Shown here in pieces: positions 1 to 8,321 of a stretch of DNA of 64,000 nucleotides. The translations under genes were made by a program, and so were the position numbers. This DNA comes from Sulfuricella sp. (lineage in GTDB: Bacteria; Pseudomonadota; Gammaproteobacteria; Burkholderiales; Sulfuricellaceae), in assembly GCA_023266195.1 (NCBI GenBank), contig JAHFRP010000006.1, positions 1 to 64,000 on the forward strand, read 5' to 3'. The notes under the pieces are model-generated. The model ran no database searches and was not told the DNA's origin. It saw only the letters and a program-made list of their open reading frames with translations. Each line of letters begins with the position of its first letter. Position 1 is the first letter of the stretch.

Positions 1-29
1 GAGTGCAGGTCAATTCCGCTATACTTCAT
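1..29 (-). CDS. IS110-family transposase, first codons only (runs off the window)
   Basis: Read on the minus strand, the ATG at 29–27 gives MKYSGIDLHS before the window ends. This is a typical N-terminus of IS110-type transposases, where the Asp in GIDLH is the first acidic residue of the RuvC-like DEDD catalytic domain. A strong Shine-Dalgarno, AGGAGG, lies just upstream on the same strand (about 34–39). Only nine full codons are visible, so the subgroup and intactness cannot be judged. The assignment rests on the start motif plus the ribosome site. Confidence 0.6.
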
Positions 30-260
30 TTTGGCCTCCTGTGGGGTTATTGCAAGTTCGCAAACTCACTTTAACCCTACCGCCACCACGGCGGTAGGAG
101 GCCGGCTAGATGATTTTCAGTTTGCGCCCTAACTCCGCCGGATGCCTCCATAACTCCGGCCAGTCATAAGCCTGCGAACTCCGTCCCAACCGGAGTAGCG
201 GCCTCTACCGGGCAATTTACAGTCGCTAAATTTCAGTCAAAAGCGGCACGCCGATTCTGA
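30..260 (-). other. Non-coding DNA upstream of the IS110 transposase, possible element end
   Basis: This stretch precedes the IS110 transposase start and has no convincing gene. It holds a hairpin, CTACCGCC / GGCGGTAG, with a 5-base loop near 78–98, and further short GC-rich dyads. Members of the IS110 group encode a structured bridge RNA in the 5' non-coding end, so this is where such an RNA would lie. That role is inferred from the family; the exact element boundary is not visible. Confidence 0.3.
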
Positions 261-366
261 CATTGTTTCACTTATTTGTCATCATCGAACGACTTGGCCG
301 AATGGCAGAAAAGGGCACGAGAGCTAGATTTCGGTCTGTTCGGCTCTTCAGCGCGCCGGCCCCGGC

Positions 367-495
367 ATGCAGGAAACGTCGCAGGGAACATGGGCCATTC
401 CCGACGACGAGCGCCAACTGCTCAACTATTACGCTCGCCTCAAGCCGCCGCAGCGCACGGCGCTGCTTTCTTTCCTGCAATCCCTGGCGGCTTAG
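367..495 (+). pseudogene. Short orphan reading frame, possible 3' remnant of a gene
   Basis: A 42-codon frame begins MQETSQGTWAIPDDERQLL and ends LLSFLQSLAA. It looks like the helical C-terminus of a larger protein, perhaps a regulator, rather than a free-standing gene. The same frame is open for only 13 codons upstream before a stop at 325. No ribosome site is evident. It lies between the insertion-sequence end and a toxin–antitoxin pair, a place where gene fragments are common. Function unknown. Confidence 0.2.
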
Positions 496-534
496 CCTAT
501 CGGTAGGCGGCGCCCCACCCCTGCATGGCAATTT

Positions 535-551
535 ATGGCATAACCTGCCAT
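535..551. promoter_or_regulatory. Inverted repeat, likely operator of the ParD/ParE-like operon
   Basis: ATGGCA (535–540) and TGCCAT (546–551) form a perfect dyad with a 5-base spacer, about 32 bases before the antitoxin ATG. Ribbon-helix-helix antitoxins of the ParD type usually repress their own operon through such palindromes. The role is inferred from position and symmetry. Confidence 0.4.
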
Positions 552-583
552 ACTGTAATCAGCAACCTTTTGGAAGAACTGCC

Positions 584-859
584 ATGTCCATGAACGTATC
601 CCTGCCGCCGGAACTGGAAGCGCGCGTGCGCCAGCGTGTCGAATCCGGCATGTATGGCTCGGCGAGTGAAGTGATTCGGGAAGCGTTGCGCCTGTTTGAA
701 GCTTACGAGCAGGTCAAAACAGCCAAGCTCGATAGTTTGCGTCAGGATATTGCCGCCGGCTTGGACGATGCCCGGAATGGGCGGGCAAAGGAAATCGATT
801 TTGCCAGCCTTAAACAGCAGGGCCGCCAATTGCTGAAAATTCGCAAAGCCGGCGCCTGA
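584..859 (+). CDS. ParD-type ribbon-helix-helix antitoxin
   Basis: A 91-residue protein starting MSMNVSLPPELEARVRQRV. The N-terminal strand-helix-helix with SASEVIREALRLFE is characteristic of ParD/CopG-like antitoxins, which bind DNA through the N-terminus and neutralise the partner toxin through the C-terminus. The start chosen is the ATG at 584 (a second, at 590, is possible); the longer open frame upstream has non-protein-like composition. Its TGA shares one base with the toxin ATG, so the two are translationally coupled. The palindrome at 535–551 suggests autoregulation. Confidence 0.8.
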   Translation: MSMNVSLPPELEARVRQRVESGMYGSASEVIREALRLFEAYEQVKTAKLDSLRQDIAAGLDDARNGRAKEIDFASLKQQGRQLLKIRKAGA

Positions 860-1155
860 TGCCTCGCATCCGCTTTACCGGATCGGCTGAAGCCGATCTT
901 CTGGAGCTATGGCTGACCATCGCGGAAGAAAATCCTGTTGCAGCGGACAAATCTCTGGACGCCATTCAAGCGACGATTGCGCTATTGACCGCTCAACCCG
1001 AGATGGGTAAGGCACGGCCGGAATTATCAAACGAAATACGGAGTTTTCCGACACGCACGCCGTACATCGTTTTTTACATGCCGGAAGAAGATGGCCTGCT
1101 GGTTGTTCGAGTGTTGCACCATGCCCGCGATATTGATGCAGAATATTTTTCCTGA
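859..1155 (+). CDS. ParE/RelE-superfamily toxin
   Basis: A 98-residue protein whose pattern IRFTGSAEADLLELWLTIAEENP, then RPELSNEIRSFPTRTPYIVFYMPEEDGLLVVRVLHHARD, fits the ParE branch of the RelE/ParE fold. ParE toxins typically poison DNA gyrase, whereas RelE relatives cleave mRNA; the sequence alone favours ParE. The key C-terminal VLHHARD segment is present and the length is normal, so it appears intact. It overlaps the upstream antitoxin by one base. Confidence 0.8.
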   Translation: MPRIRFTGSAEADLLELWLTIAEENPVAADKSLDAIQATIALLTAQPEMGKARPELSNEIRSFPTRTPYIVFYMPEEDGLLVVRVLHHARDIDAEYFS

Positions 1156-1327
1156 CGAAACCGTTCCTCCCCCATAACGCCCGATCGGGATAGTGGAAAC
1201 CCAAGCCGACCCATCGATGCAGCGACTGTTCCGGCGACTTTTGATCGGCTATCATGTTGAGAAACTCAACATTTGCGCCCCTGGAAATTTTCGCCAATTG
1301 AGGAAGCGCTGAATAAGCACTGGATGC

Positions 1328-1399
1328 GTCATACCGGCGAAAGCCGGTATCCAGTAATCCGCGGAGGAATCTGGATTCCGGCTTTCGCCGGAATGGCGG
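1328..1399. repeat. Inverted pair of REP-like hairpins
   Basis: Two GC-rich hairpins lie head to head: ACCGGC-GAAA-GCCGGT (1333–1348) and TTCCGGC-TTTC-GCCGGAA (1376–1393). Their flanks are reverse complements of each other, so the whole block is a larger palindrome. This GGATTCCGGC...GCCGGAAT type is a widespread intergenic repeat in proteobacteria. No coding content. Confidence 0.7.
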
Positions 1400-1428
1400 T
1401 GTTGGACTTGTTCAGTGTTTCCGTTACC

Positions 1429-1548
1429 CTCTCCCCTTGCCCTCTCCCTGCACCCGCAAGGAGTGTCCCCGCCGCGAGCGGCAGCAGAGCTGCTCGCTCT
1501 GGCGAGACGGGCGAGGGGGACGAGGTTCGCTTCGCGAGGTTTACGTTA
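1429..1548. repeat. Dispersed CCCTCTCCC / GGCGAGGGGGACGAGG intergenic repeat
   Basis: A pyrimidine-rich run (CCCTCTCCCCTTGCCCTCTC) and its purine-rich partner GGCGAGGGGGACGAGG followed by TTCGCTTCGCGAG form a large interrupted palindrome. Related blocks occur at 15050–15180, 21423–21491 and 44937–45003. With the hairpins at 1328–1399 it fills most of the 430-base gap between the toxin gene and the permease. The gap shows no RNA gene or clear promoter. Confidence 0.65.
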
Positions 1549-1586
1549 AAAGGGGCATCGGTAAATCGCAAGATCAAGGATGTGCC

Positions 1587-2969
1587 GTGTCAAAAAAACG
1601 CGAATTGGCGGCGGGGTCCCTCGGGGCCTTCGAGTCCGCCATCATGGGCATTGCCGGCACTGCGCCGGCGTTTAGCGTCGCCGTCACCACGGCGGCCATC
1701 GTGGCTTCGGTCGGGGTGTTGTCGGTGGGCAGCATTCTTTACTGCGGGCTCATCATGTTCGGCATCATGCTGGCGTTTTCCCACCTCAGCAAAATAACCC
1801 CCCATGCCGGTGCCGCGTATGCCTGGGTGGGCCATGTTTTCGGCAAGAACTGGGGATTCTTCACCGGCTGGGGGCTCCTGGTCGCGTCGATCTTCTTCAT
1901 GGTTTCGGCGACGATACCGGCGGCGACATCGACCCTGGTCCTGATCGCGCCCGATCTTGTCGAGAGCACCAACTGGGTCGCGTTTACCGCCGCGATCTGG
2001 CTGACGCTGATCACCCTGGTGGTGATCAGGGGCATCAAGCATGCGAGCTATACGCAGCTGATCCTGACGGGGATTGAAACCGCGGTGATCTTTGCGCTGA
2101 TCATCGGGGCTTTCATCCAGTATGGCGGCATGCCGGCGCATCCGCCGTCGTTTATCTGGTTCTCGCCGTTTTCGTTCAAGCCGCAATTGTTCGCCACGGG
2201 CGCCCTGACCGCCATCTTCTTTTACTGGGGTTGGGACGTCACCATGAACCTGAGCGAGGAGACCAGGACGGGCGAACTGGGCAAGCCACATCCCGCCAGC
2301 CGGGGCGCTTTCTGGGCGATGGTCAATCTGATCCTGTTTTTCATCATCATGATGATCGTGGTGCTCATCGTGCTGAGCGACGATGAGATCGCCAAAGCCA
2401 ATACCAATGTGCTCTACGCGATTGCCAACAAGTTGTTTCCGGCGCCCTGGAATTATCTGGCCGTGCTTTCGACCATTCTGAGCACCATCGGCACGATCGA
2501 GACCCAAATCCTGCAATTCAGCCGCAGCATGTTCGCCATGGCGCGCGACGACATGCTGCATCCCCGCTATGCCGATATCCATCCGGAATGGCAAACGCCC
2601 TGGGTGGCGACGTTCGTGATCTGGTTCCTCGGCGTGCTGCTGCTGTTCAGCTCGTCGTACATGCCTTCGGTGAAGGCTATCCTGGAAAGCTCGATTCTCG
2701 CCATCGGCTTTCAAATCTGTTTCTATATGAGCCTGGCCGGATTCGCCTGTGCCTGGCACTACCGCGACAAATTGAAAAGCGGCGCCTACGACGCCGTCTC
2801 CTATGTTCTCTGGCCGTTGCTCGCGGCGCTGTTCATGGTGTTCATCGCGCTCTACAGCATTCCGACGTTCGATACGGTGACGAACATTATGGGGATCGGC
2901 GGGATCCTGGTCGGCTTTGTGCCTTTGTTGCTGGGCGGTTTGCGGCGGATGAACGGCGCGAAGGAATGA
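1587..2969 (+). CDS. Amino acid permease, APC superfamily
   Basis: About 460 residues from a GTG at 1587, preceded by AAGGA six bases upstream. The longer in-frame extension is translated repeat DNA. The start, SKKRELAAGSLGAFESAIMGIAG, leads into a glycine-rich first membrane helix typical of APC amino acid/polyamine transporters, followed by about eleven more hydrophobic segments. The family imports or exchanges amino acids or amines across the inner membrane; the substrate cannot be read from sequence. It stands alone between repeat blocks, so context gives no clue to its substrate. Confidence 0.8.
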   Translation: MSKKRELAAGSLGAFESAIMGIAGTAPAFSVAVTTAAIVASVGVLSVGSILYCGLIMFGIMLAFSHLSKITPHAGAAYAWVGHVFGKNWGFFTGWGLLVASIFFMVSATIPAATSTLVLIAPDLVESTNWVAFTAAIWLTLITLVVIRGIKHASYTQLILTGIETAVIFALIIGAFIQYGGMPAHPPSFIWFSPFSFKPQLFATGALTAIFFYWGWDVTMNLSEETRTGELGKPHPASRGAFWAMVNLILFFIIMMIVVLIVLSDDEIAKANTNVLYAIANKLFPAPWNYLAVLSTILSTIGTIETQILQFSRSMFAMARDDMLHPRYADIHPEWQTPWVATFVIWFLGVLLLFSSSYMPSVKAILESSILAIGFQICFYMSLAGFACAWHYRDKLKSGAYDAVSYVLWPLLAALFMVFIALYSIPTFDTVTNIMGIGGILVGFVPLLLGGLRRMNGAKE

Positions 2970-3025
2970 GTGCCTGGTGGTCGGTCACGTTGAATTACAG
3001 GTATGGTACGAGGCCGACAGCCTCC

Positions 3026-3295
3026 ACCTTTGAAAAAGGGGGATTGAGGCAATGCTGTTTACTTAAGCGCTGCCGTCCCCCATGTAGGTTGGGCTGGTTT
3101 TTAGCCCAACAAACCCAATCTTCAACATATTGTTTTTAAGGATGATTAAGTTTGTTGGGTTTCGCGATAAAACCGCTCAACCCAACCTACATGAAAAACT
3201 TCGCCTAGGTGAACGGTATTGGGGATTGAGGGGGATTTAAAAATGCCGGCAGGTCGTGGCGCCGCTTTAAATCCCCCCCTATCTCCCCTTTTTCA
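3026..3295. repeat. Older palindromic repeat, split by a MITE insertion
   Basis: Joining 3029–3049 to 3232–3250 restores TTTGAAAAAGGGGGATTGAGG then GGGATTTAAA. The complementary arm lies at 3267–3294 (TTTAAATCCCCCCCTATC, then CCCCTTTTT). The two arms form a palindromic repeat interrupted by the 172-bp element at 3050–3221. A further GC-rich tail (to about 3360) ends AAAGGGGGA. Together these fill the 448-base gap before the kinase gene. Confidence 0.6.
3050..3221 (+). mobile_element. 172-bp MITE-like element, copy 1
   Basis: The left end CAATGCTGTTTACTTAAG and the reverse complement of the right end, CAATACCGTTCACCTAGG, are imperfect terminal inverted repeats. The interior is itself palindromic (CATGTAGGTTGGGCT ... 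AACCCAACCTACATG). Perfect 10-bp direct repeats GGGATTGAGG flank it at 3040–3049 and 3222–3231, a target-site duplication. A second copy of identical length lies inverted at 41940–42111. It is too short to encode a transposase, so it is presumably mobilised in trans. Confidence 0.85.
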
Positions 3296-3417
3296 CCCGC
3301 GAGGAGTGTCCCCGCCGGGTTCCCGCCGCTTCGCGGCGACCACGGCGAGACAAAGGGGGAACATTACGTCAGCCAAGTCTGGCATAGGTAGAACTAATCC
3401 ACTTTAGGAAAACACCG

Positions 3418-4983
3418 TTGGAACCCTCCCTCGCCCAGCAGCAAGCCCTGATCGAATCGCTCCGGCACACGCTGGAGCAGCCGGTCGAGGTGGTGGAAAC
3501 CCACATTTCCTGGGTGCTGCTGGTGGGCGGCTACGCCTACAAGATCAAGAAAGCGATCAGCCTCGGCTTTCTCGATTTCAGCACGCTGGAGAAGCGCCGC
3601 TTTTATTGCGCGGAAGAGCTGCGCCTCAACCGCCGCCTGGCGCCCGATCTGTATCTGGAAGCGGTCGCCATCTCCGGCAGCGCGGGGCAGCCGAGGCTGA
3701 ACAGCGGCGAGCCCGCCATCGAATATGCGGTCAAGATGCGGCGCTTCCCCCAGTCCGGCCTGCTCGATCAGGCGCTTCTGCGCGGAGATTTGACCGCGGC
3801 GACGATAGACGCCATCGCCCGCAAGATCGCCGACTTTCACGCCGCCATCGCCGTCGCCGCCGGCGACAGCCCGTTCGGCACGTCGCAGCGGGTTCACCAG
3901 CCGGTGGCGGAAAATTTTGCGCAGATTCGCGCCCAGCGCGGCATCCCGCCGCACCCGGAACTCGACGAACTGGAGCGATGGAGCGAGCGGGAATACCGCG
4001 CGCGGCAGGCGGCGTTCGCCGCACGCAAGGCGCAAGGCTGCATCCGCGAATGCCACGGCGACCTGCATCTGGGCAACATCGTGCTGCTGGACGGGGAGGC
4101 GGTGCCATTCGACGGCATCGAATTCAACGAAAACCTGCGCTGGATCGATGTCGTCAGCGAGGCCGCCTTTCTGGCGATGGATCTGCAGGACCGGCAGCAG
4201 CCACGGCTGGCGCGGCGCTTTCTCAACGCCTACCTGGAACAGACCGGCGATTACGCCGGGCTGGCGGTGCTGCGCTACTACCTGGCGTACCGCGCCATGG
4301 TGCGCGCCAAGGTGGCCGCGATCCGTGCCGGGCAATCCGACCCGGCCGGCGCGGAGCAGGAAGGGCTGCGGAATCTGCTGAACGGCTACATCGAGCTGGC
4401 GCAAGGCTACACCCGCCCCGCGCGCCCATTCCTCGCCATCACCCACGGCCTGTCCGGCTCGGGCAAGACCACGGCCACGCAAGCCCTGCTGGAAGCGATG
4501 GAGGTTTTCCGCATCCGCTCGGATGTGGAAAGAAAGCGCCTGTATGGACTCAAGCCGGAAGCGCGCAGCGACGGTGCAGGCATCTACTCGCCGGAAGCCA
4601 CCCGGCGCACCTACGACAAGCTGGCCGAGCTGGCGCGGGGGATTATCCGGTCCGGCTTTCCGGCGATCGTCGACGCCGCCTTCCTCAAGCCGCGTGAGCG
4701 AGCCGCGTTCCGCGAACTGGCACGTGAACTTGGCGTTCCTTTCGCCATACTCGATTTCACCGCCCCTGCAAGCTTGCTACGCGAACGGGTCGAACAACGC
4801 CGGCGCCATGGGCATGACGCGTCGGAAGCGGATGTCGCGGTGCTGGAAAACCAACTGCGTTATGGGGAAGCGCTGGACGGCGCCGAACGGGCCGAGGTCA
4901 TCGCGGTGGATACCGGGCGGGCGATAGACGTGGGGAAAATTATAAAGCGGCTGGAAAACTTGCTTCCAGCCGCTTTGTGTTAA
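3418..4983 (+). CDS. APH-like kinase domain fused to a P-loop kinase domain
   Basis: A 521-residue two-domain protein from a TTG start with TAGGAAA ahead of it. The N-terminal half resembles aminoglycoside phosphotransferases (COG2187 type), with the catalytic-loop motif CHGDLHLGN at about 212–220 and FDGIEF shortly after. The C-terminal half is a zeta-toxin-like AAA kinase (COG0645 type), with Walker A GLSGSGKT at 344–351. Such fusions are common in proteobacteria but their substrate is unknown; the resistance-type name does not imply drug modification. The final codons encode a perfect 13-bp stem (4944–4976). Confidence 0.8.
   Translation: MEPSLAQQQALIESLRHTLEQPVEVVETHISWVLLVGGYAYKIKKAISLGFLDFSTLEKRRFYCAEELRLNRRLAPDLYLEAVAISGSAGQPRLNSGEPAIEYAVKMRRFPQSGLLDQALLRGDLTAATIDAIARKIADFHAAIAVAAGDSPFGTSQRVHQPVAENFAQIRAQRGIPPHPELDELERWSEREYRARQAAFAARKAQGCIRECHGDLHLGNIVLLDGEAVPFDGIEFNENLRWIDVVSEAAFLAMDLQDRQQPRLARRFLNAYLEQTGDYAGLAVLRYYLAYRAMVRAKVAAIRAGQSDPAGAEQEGLRNLLNGYIELAQGYTRPARPFLAITHGLSGSGKTTATQALLEAMEVFRIRSDVERKRLYGLKPEARSDGAGIYSPEATRRTYDKLAELARGIIRSGFPAIVDAAFLKPRERAAFRELARELGVPFAILDFTAPASLLRERVEQRRRHGHDASEADVAVLENQLRYGEALDGAERAEVIAVDTGRAIDVGKIIKRLENLLPAALC
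4944..4976. terminator. Hairpin inside the 3' end of the kinase gene
   Basis: AAAGCGGCTGGAA (4944–4956) pairs perfectly with TTCCAGCCGCTTT (4964–4976) across a 7-base loop and overlaps the last coding codons before the TAA. It separates two convergent genes, so it may end transcription in both directions. A long T-run is missing, so strength is uncertain. Confidence 0.5.
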
Positions 4984-5010
4984 CAGCGGCAAAGTGCGGG
5001 GCGCGCCCGG

Positions 5011-5337
5011 CTATTTTCCGCCGTCGAGAAACGCTTCGATCTCGGCTTCGGCCGCAGTCCAGTCTTGCACTGGGTCGCCCAGGAAGCCCTGCCGCTCGGC
5101 GCGGAAGTAGGCGGCTTCGGCCACCATGCAGTAGCGCTGCTCGGGGGTGGGGGCGGAGCTTGCATCCAACGCCCTTGCGCGCTTCGCCGCGGGCGGCTTC
5201 GGCGCTGCCGCCGCGGTTTTTTTCGCCGAAGCCTTGGCGGCTTTGGCTACAGCAGGCTGTTTCTCGACAGCTTTCGCGTCGGCCACGGTCTTGGTGACAC
5301 CCGTGGTTTTTTTGGCGGTCGCTTGGGTTGTTGCCAT
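5011..5337 (-). CDS. Ala/Lys-rich protein with C-terminal DUF2934 domain
   Basis: A 108-residue protein starting MATTQATAKKTTGVTK at 5337, where an AGGAGGATAAC ribosome site is clear. Residues 1–55 are a low-complexity Ala/Lys/Thr tail reminiscent of histone H1-like bacterial proteins. Residues about 68–105 (EQRYCMVAEAAYFRAERQG...DWTAAEAEIEAF) match DUF2934. The basic tail suggests nucleic-acid or polyanion binding, but this is inference. It is separated from its upstream neighbour by about 110 bases containing an AT-rich stretch, so it probably has its own promoter. Confidence 0.7.
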   Translation of the reverse strand: MATTQATAKKTTGVTKTVADAKAVEKQPAVAKAAKASAKKTAAAAPKPPAAKRARALDASSAPTPEQRYCMVAEAAYFRAERQGFLGDPVQDWTAAEAEIEAFLDGGK

Positions 5338-5449
5338 AGTGTTATCCTCCTGGTTCAGACGGGGTAAATAAACATTATTAAATATAGCGCAATTTCTCAA
5401 GGATAGGCGAATTTTATGACATTTTGATGAAACGCCTTCATTCCCGGCC

Positions 5450-5752
5450 CTATTTTGCTTCGAGTGCCCCGTCCGCCCCGACCGAGAACCGGTCGCTCCG
5501 CTCAAGGCGGTTCTGGATGTAGTGCTTGACCGTGATTCCCTGTCCCGAACGGTCGAAAACGATTTCGTAGTACTGGTAGTTCTTGAACACTTCCTCGATG
5601 TTCAGGCTCTGGCCAGGCGCCCACGGCTTCTGCGCGGGATCGAAGCGGTCGAAATAATAGGGCGTTCCCGGCTGGAATTTTTCCGGCAGGGCCGTCGCGC
5701 CGGCGCCGAACGGCAGCAGGATCGCGCAGATCGCGGCAATAATGCGTTTCAT
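5450..5752 (-). CDS. Small secreted or periplasmic protein of unknown function
   Basis: A 100-residue protein with an N-terminal signal peptide (MKRIIAAICAILLPFGAGATA, likely cut after about residue 20). The mature part, about 80 residues, is rich in aromatic residues (PYYFDRFDP, YQYYEIVFDR) with a repeated-strand look. No family is recognised. It starts 21 bases after the tldD stop and is probably the last gene of the yhdP–nitrilase–tldD run. Confidence 0.6.
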   Translation of the reverse strand: MKRIIAAICAILLPFGAGATALPEKFQPGTPYYFDRFDPAQKPWAPGQSLNIEEVFKNYQYYEIVFDRSGQGITVKHYIQNRLERSDRFSVGADGALEAK

Positions 5753-5773
5753 CGCCCCGAACCCGGACTTATC

Positions 5774-7228
5774 TCAAGCCGTTCCGCCGACGGTCAGCCC
5801 GTCGATGCGCAGGGTCGGCTGGCCCACGCCCACCGGCACGCTCTGGCCGTCCTTGCCGCAGGTGCCGACGCCGGGGTCGAGCGCCATGTCGTTGCCGATC
5901 ATCGAAACCCGCGTCAGCACGTCCGGTCCGTTGCCGATCAGGGTGGCGCCCTTGACCGGGTACGAAATCTTGCCGTCCTCGATCATGTAGGCCTCCGCCG
6001 CCGAGAACACGAACTTGCCGCTGGTGATGTCCACCTGGCCGCCGCCGAAATTGACCGCATACAGCCCGTGCTTGACCGACTTGATGATCTCGGCCGGGTC
6101 CTTGTCGCCGTTCAGCATGTAGGTGTTGGTCATGCGCGGCATCGGAATGTGGGCGTAGGATTCGCGCCGCGCGTTGCCGGTCGGCGCCACGCCCATCAAG
6201 CGGGCGTTGAGCGTGTCCTGCATGTAGCCCTTGAGGATGCCGTTTTCGATCAGCACGGTGCACTGGGTCGGGTTGCCCTCGTCGTCGACGTTGAGCGAAC
6301 CGCGCCGGCGGGCGATGGTGCCGTCGTCCACCACGGTCACGCCGGCGGCCGCGACGCGCTGGCCGACCTTGCCGCTGAACGCGGAACTGCCCTTGCGGTT
6401 GAAATCGCCCTCCAGGCCGTGGCCGATGGCCTCGTGCAGCAGGATGCCGGGCCAGCCGGAGCCCAGCACCACCGTCATGGTGCCGGCCGGGGCGGGCCTC
6501 GCGTCGAGATTGACCAGCGCCTGGTGCACCGCCTTTTGCGCGTAGTCGCGCAGCACCTCGTCGGTGAAATAGGCGTAGTCGAAGCGGCCGCCGCCGCCCG
6601 CGCTGCCCTGCTCGCGCTTGCCGCCGTCCTCGACGATGACCTGCACCGATAGCCGCACCAGCGGCCGCACGTCCGACGCCAGCAGACCGTCGTTGCGCGC
6701 CACCAGCACCACCTCGTACTCGCCGGCCAGCGAAGCCATCACCTGCGTCACGCGCGGGTCGAGCGCGCGGGCATGCTGTTCCAGGCGCTCCAGCAAGGCC
6801 ACTTTGTCGGCGTCCTTGAGGCTGGCGATCGGGTCGTGCGGCAGGTAAAGCTGGGGCAGCGGCGCGCCGCGCACCGCCGGCGCCGAATTTCCAACGCCCT
6901 GCCTGGCGATGGCGCGGGTCGCTTCGGCCGCCGCGGCCAGGGCCGGCATGCTGATGTCGTCGGAATAGGCGAAGGCGGTCTTGTCGCCGGACACGGCGCG
7001 CACCCCCACGCCCTGGTCGATGCTGAAGCTGCCGGATTTGACCTGGCCTTCTTCCAGGCTCCATCCCTCGGCGCGGGTGTACTGGAAATAGAGGTCGGCG
7101 TAATCCACCTGGTGAGTCAGGATGCGGCCGAACACCTGTTGCAGTTCGCCCACGTCCAGCCCGTAGGGGGTGAGCAGGGTGGATTGGGCGGTGCCGAAAA
7201 GCGGGTCGATCTGGGCGTAATTTTTCAT
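5774..7228 (-). CDS. tldD: Metalloprotease TldD
   Basis: A 484-residue protein matching TldD along its length. TldD forms a heterodimer with TldE/PmbA that degrades unstructured peptides, including leader peptides of modified microcins and the CcdA antitoxin. The zinc-binding HEAIGH (His265, Glu266, His270) within the segment ending GLEGDF is intact, as is the C-terminal [34 protein letters not shown]-like region. The partner gene is not in the window. It follows yhdP and the nitrilase in the same direction, an order seen in Betaproteobacteria. Confidence 0.95.
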   Translation of the reverse strand: MKNYAQIDPLFGTAQSTLLTPYGLDVGELQQVFGRILTHQVDYADLYFQYTRAEGWSLEEGQVKSGSFSIDQGVGVRAVSGDKTAFAYSDDISMPALAAAAEATRAIARQGVGNSAPAVRGAPLPQLYLPHDPIASLKDADKVALLERLEQHARALDPRVTQVMASLAGEYEVVLVARNDGLLASDVRPLVRLSVQVIVEDGGKREQGSAGGGGRFDYAYFTDEVLRDYAQKAVHQALVNLDARPAPAGTMTVVLGSGWPGILLHEAIGHGLEGDFNRKGSSAFSGKVGQRVAAAGVTVVDDGTIARRRGSLNVDDEGNPTQCTVLIENGILKGYMQDTLNARLMGVAPTGNARRESYAHIPMPRMTNTYMLNGDKDPAEIIKSVKHGLYAVNFGGGQVDITSGKFVFSAAEAYMIEDGKISYPVKGATLIGNGPDVLTRVSMIGNDMALDPGVGTCGKDGQSVPVGVGQPTLRIDGLTVGGTA

Positions 7229-7300
7229 GAAATGGTCCGAAAATTAAATATCCATAAAGTCGTCTGACTGTCCTGCGCGTCCAGTGTTCCCCGCCCGGGT

Positions 7301-7354
7301 AGGAGCGGCCTCCCGGCCGCGATTGCCGGCAATCGCGGCCGGGAGGCCGCTCCT
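7301..7354. repeat. Perfect 54-bp palindrome between tldD and the nitrilase gene
   Basis: AGGAGCGGCCTCCCGGCCGC followed by GATTGCC (7301–7327) is an exact reverse complement of 7328–7354, with no loop. It belongs to the AGGAGCGGCC family of intergenic hairpins; a relative lies at 59899–59955. Placed inside a co-directional gene run, it could act as a processing or attenuation site. Confidence 0.8.
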
Positions 7355-7380
7355 GCACACCGGCGTTTGTCGGCTTTTTG

Positions 7381-8262
7381 CTAGCAACTGCGCAGGGTGC
7401 GGTGCGTCAGCGCCGGCAGGCTCTTGCGCAGGCTCGCCTGGTAGGCCGGGTTGACGTTGGCGATCACCACGCCGGAGCCGCGCGGCAGGCGGTCGAGAAT
7501 CACGCCCCAGGGATCGACGATCATGCTGTTGCCGTGAGTCTCGCGGCCGGACAGGTGATAGCCGCCCTGCGCCGCCGCCACCACGTAAGCCTGGTTCTCG
7601 ATGGCGCGGGCGCGCACCAGGGTTTCCCAGTGCGCCTTGCCGGTGGTTTCGGTGAAGGCGGACGGCACCACGATCAGAGCCACGTCGCCCATGGCGCGGT
7701 ACAGCTCGGGGAAGCGCAGATCGTAGCACACCGACAGGCCGATCCGGCCGAACGGCGTTTCCGCCACCACCACCTGGTCGCCCGGCTCGATGGTTTTGTC
7801 CTCGCGGTATTTCTCGTTGCCGAGGTCCAGTCCGAACAGATGAATCTTGTCGTAGCGCGCCGCCAGCTTGCCCTTGTCGTCGTAGAGCAGGCAGCTGTTG
7901 CGCACCTTGGTGGGAATGCCGGCCTCCAGCGGTACGGTGCCGACCACCCAGATCTTGTGCTTTTTCGCCATGGCGCCGAGGAATTTCTGCATCGGTCCCT
8001 TGCCTTCGGCTTCGCGCACCGCCACGGTATCGCTCGCCTTCTTGCCCATGATCGCGAAAAACTCCGGCAGCACCACCAGCTTGGCGCCCTGCGCCGCCGC
8101 CATGCCGACCAGCCGCTCGGCCTCGGACAGATTGGCCGCCACACTCGGTCCGGACGCCATCTGCACCGCGGCGACGCGGCAAATGCCGGGCTGCGGCTTG
8201 GTCCGCGCCACTGAATCGCGGGTTTTGGTTCTGGCAAAGCTCGATTTGGATTTTGTTATCAT
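7381..8262 (-). CDS. Carbon–nitrogen hydrolase, nitrilase superfamily (Nit-like)
   Basis: About 293 residues from the ATG at 8262, which has GAGGA five to six bases upstream; a GTG at 8274 is the alternative. The catalytic triad is visible: Glu67 (VVLPEFF), Lys139 (YDKIHLF) and Cys179 (SVCYDLRFPELYR). The close match to Nit1/Nit2-type amidases suggests repair of deaminated glutathione or omega-amide hydrolysis. The N-terminus is about 20 residues longer than usual, so a shorter start is possible. It sits between yhdP and tldD. Confidence 0.85.
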   Translation of the reverse strand: MITKSKSSFARTKTRDSVARTKPQPGICRVAAVQMASGPSVAANLSEAERLVGMAAAQGAKLVVLPEFFAIMGKKASDTVAVREAEGKGPMQKFLGAMAKKHKIWVVGTVPLEAGIPTKVRNSCLLYDDKGKLAARYDKIHLFGLDLGNEKYREDKTIEPGDQVVVAETPFGRIGLSVCYDLRFPELYRAMGDVALIVVPSAFTETTGKAHWETLVRARAIENQAYVVAAAQGGYHLSGRETHGNSMIVDPWGVILDRLPRGSGVVIANVNPAYQASLRKSLPALTHRTLRSC

Positions 8263-8321
8263 TTCTTTCCTCACTCAAATTCCGTTTCCGGTATTCCGCC
8301 GGCCAACCGCGCCGGTTTCGC

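Noticed and set aside
1437-1586. N-terminal extension of the permease frame
   Set aside because: It is translated repeat DNA (Arg/Ser-rich). The GTG at 1587 has a proper ribosome site and leads into the first membrane helix.
3418-4983. Aminoglycoside resistance gene
   Set aside because: The APH-like half belongs to a fusion family of unknown substrate; similarity in the catalytic loop alone does not support drug resistance.
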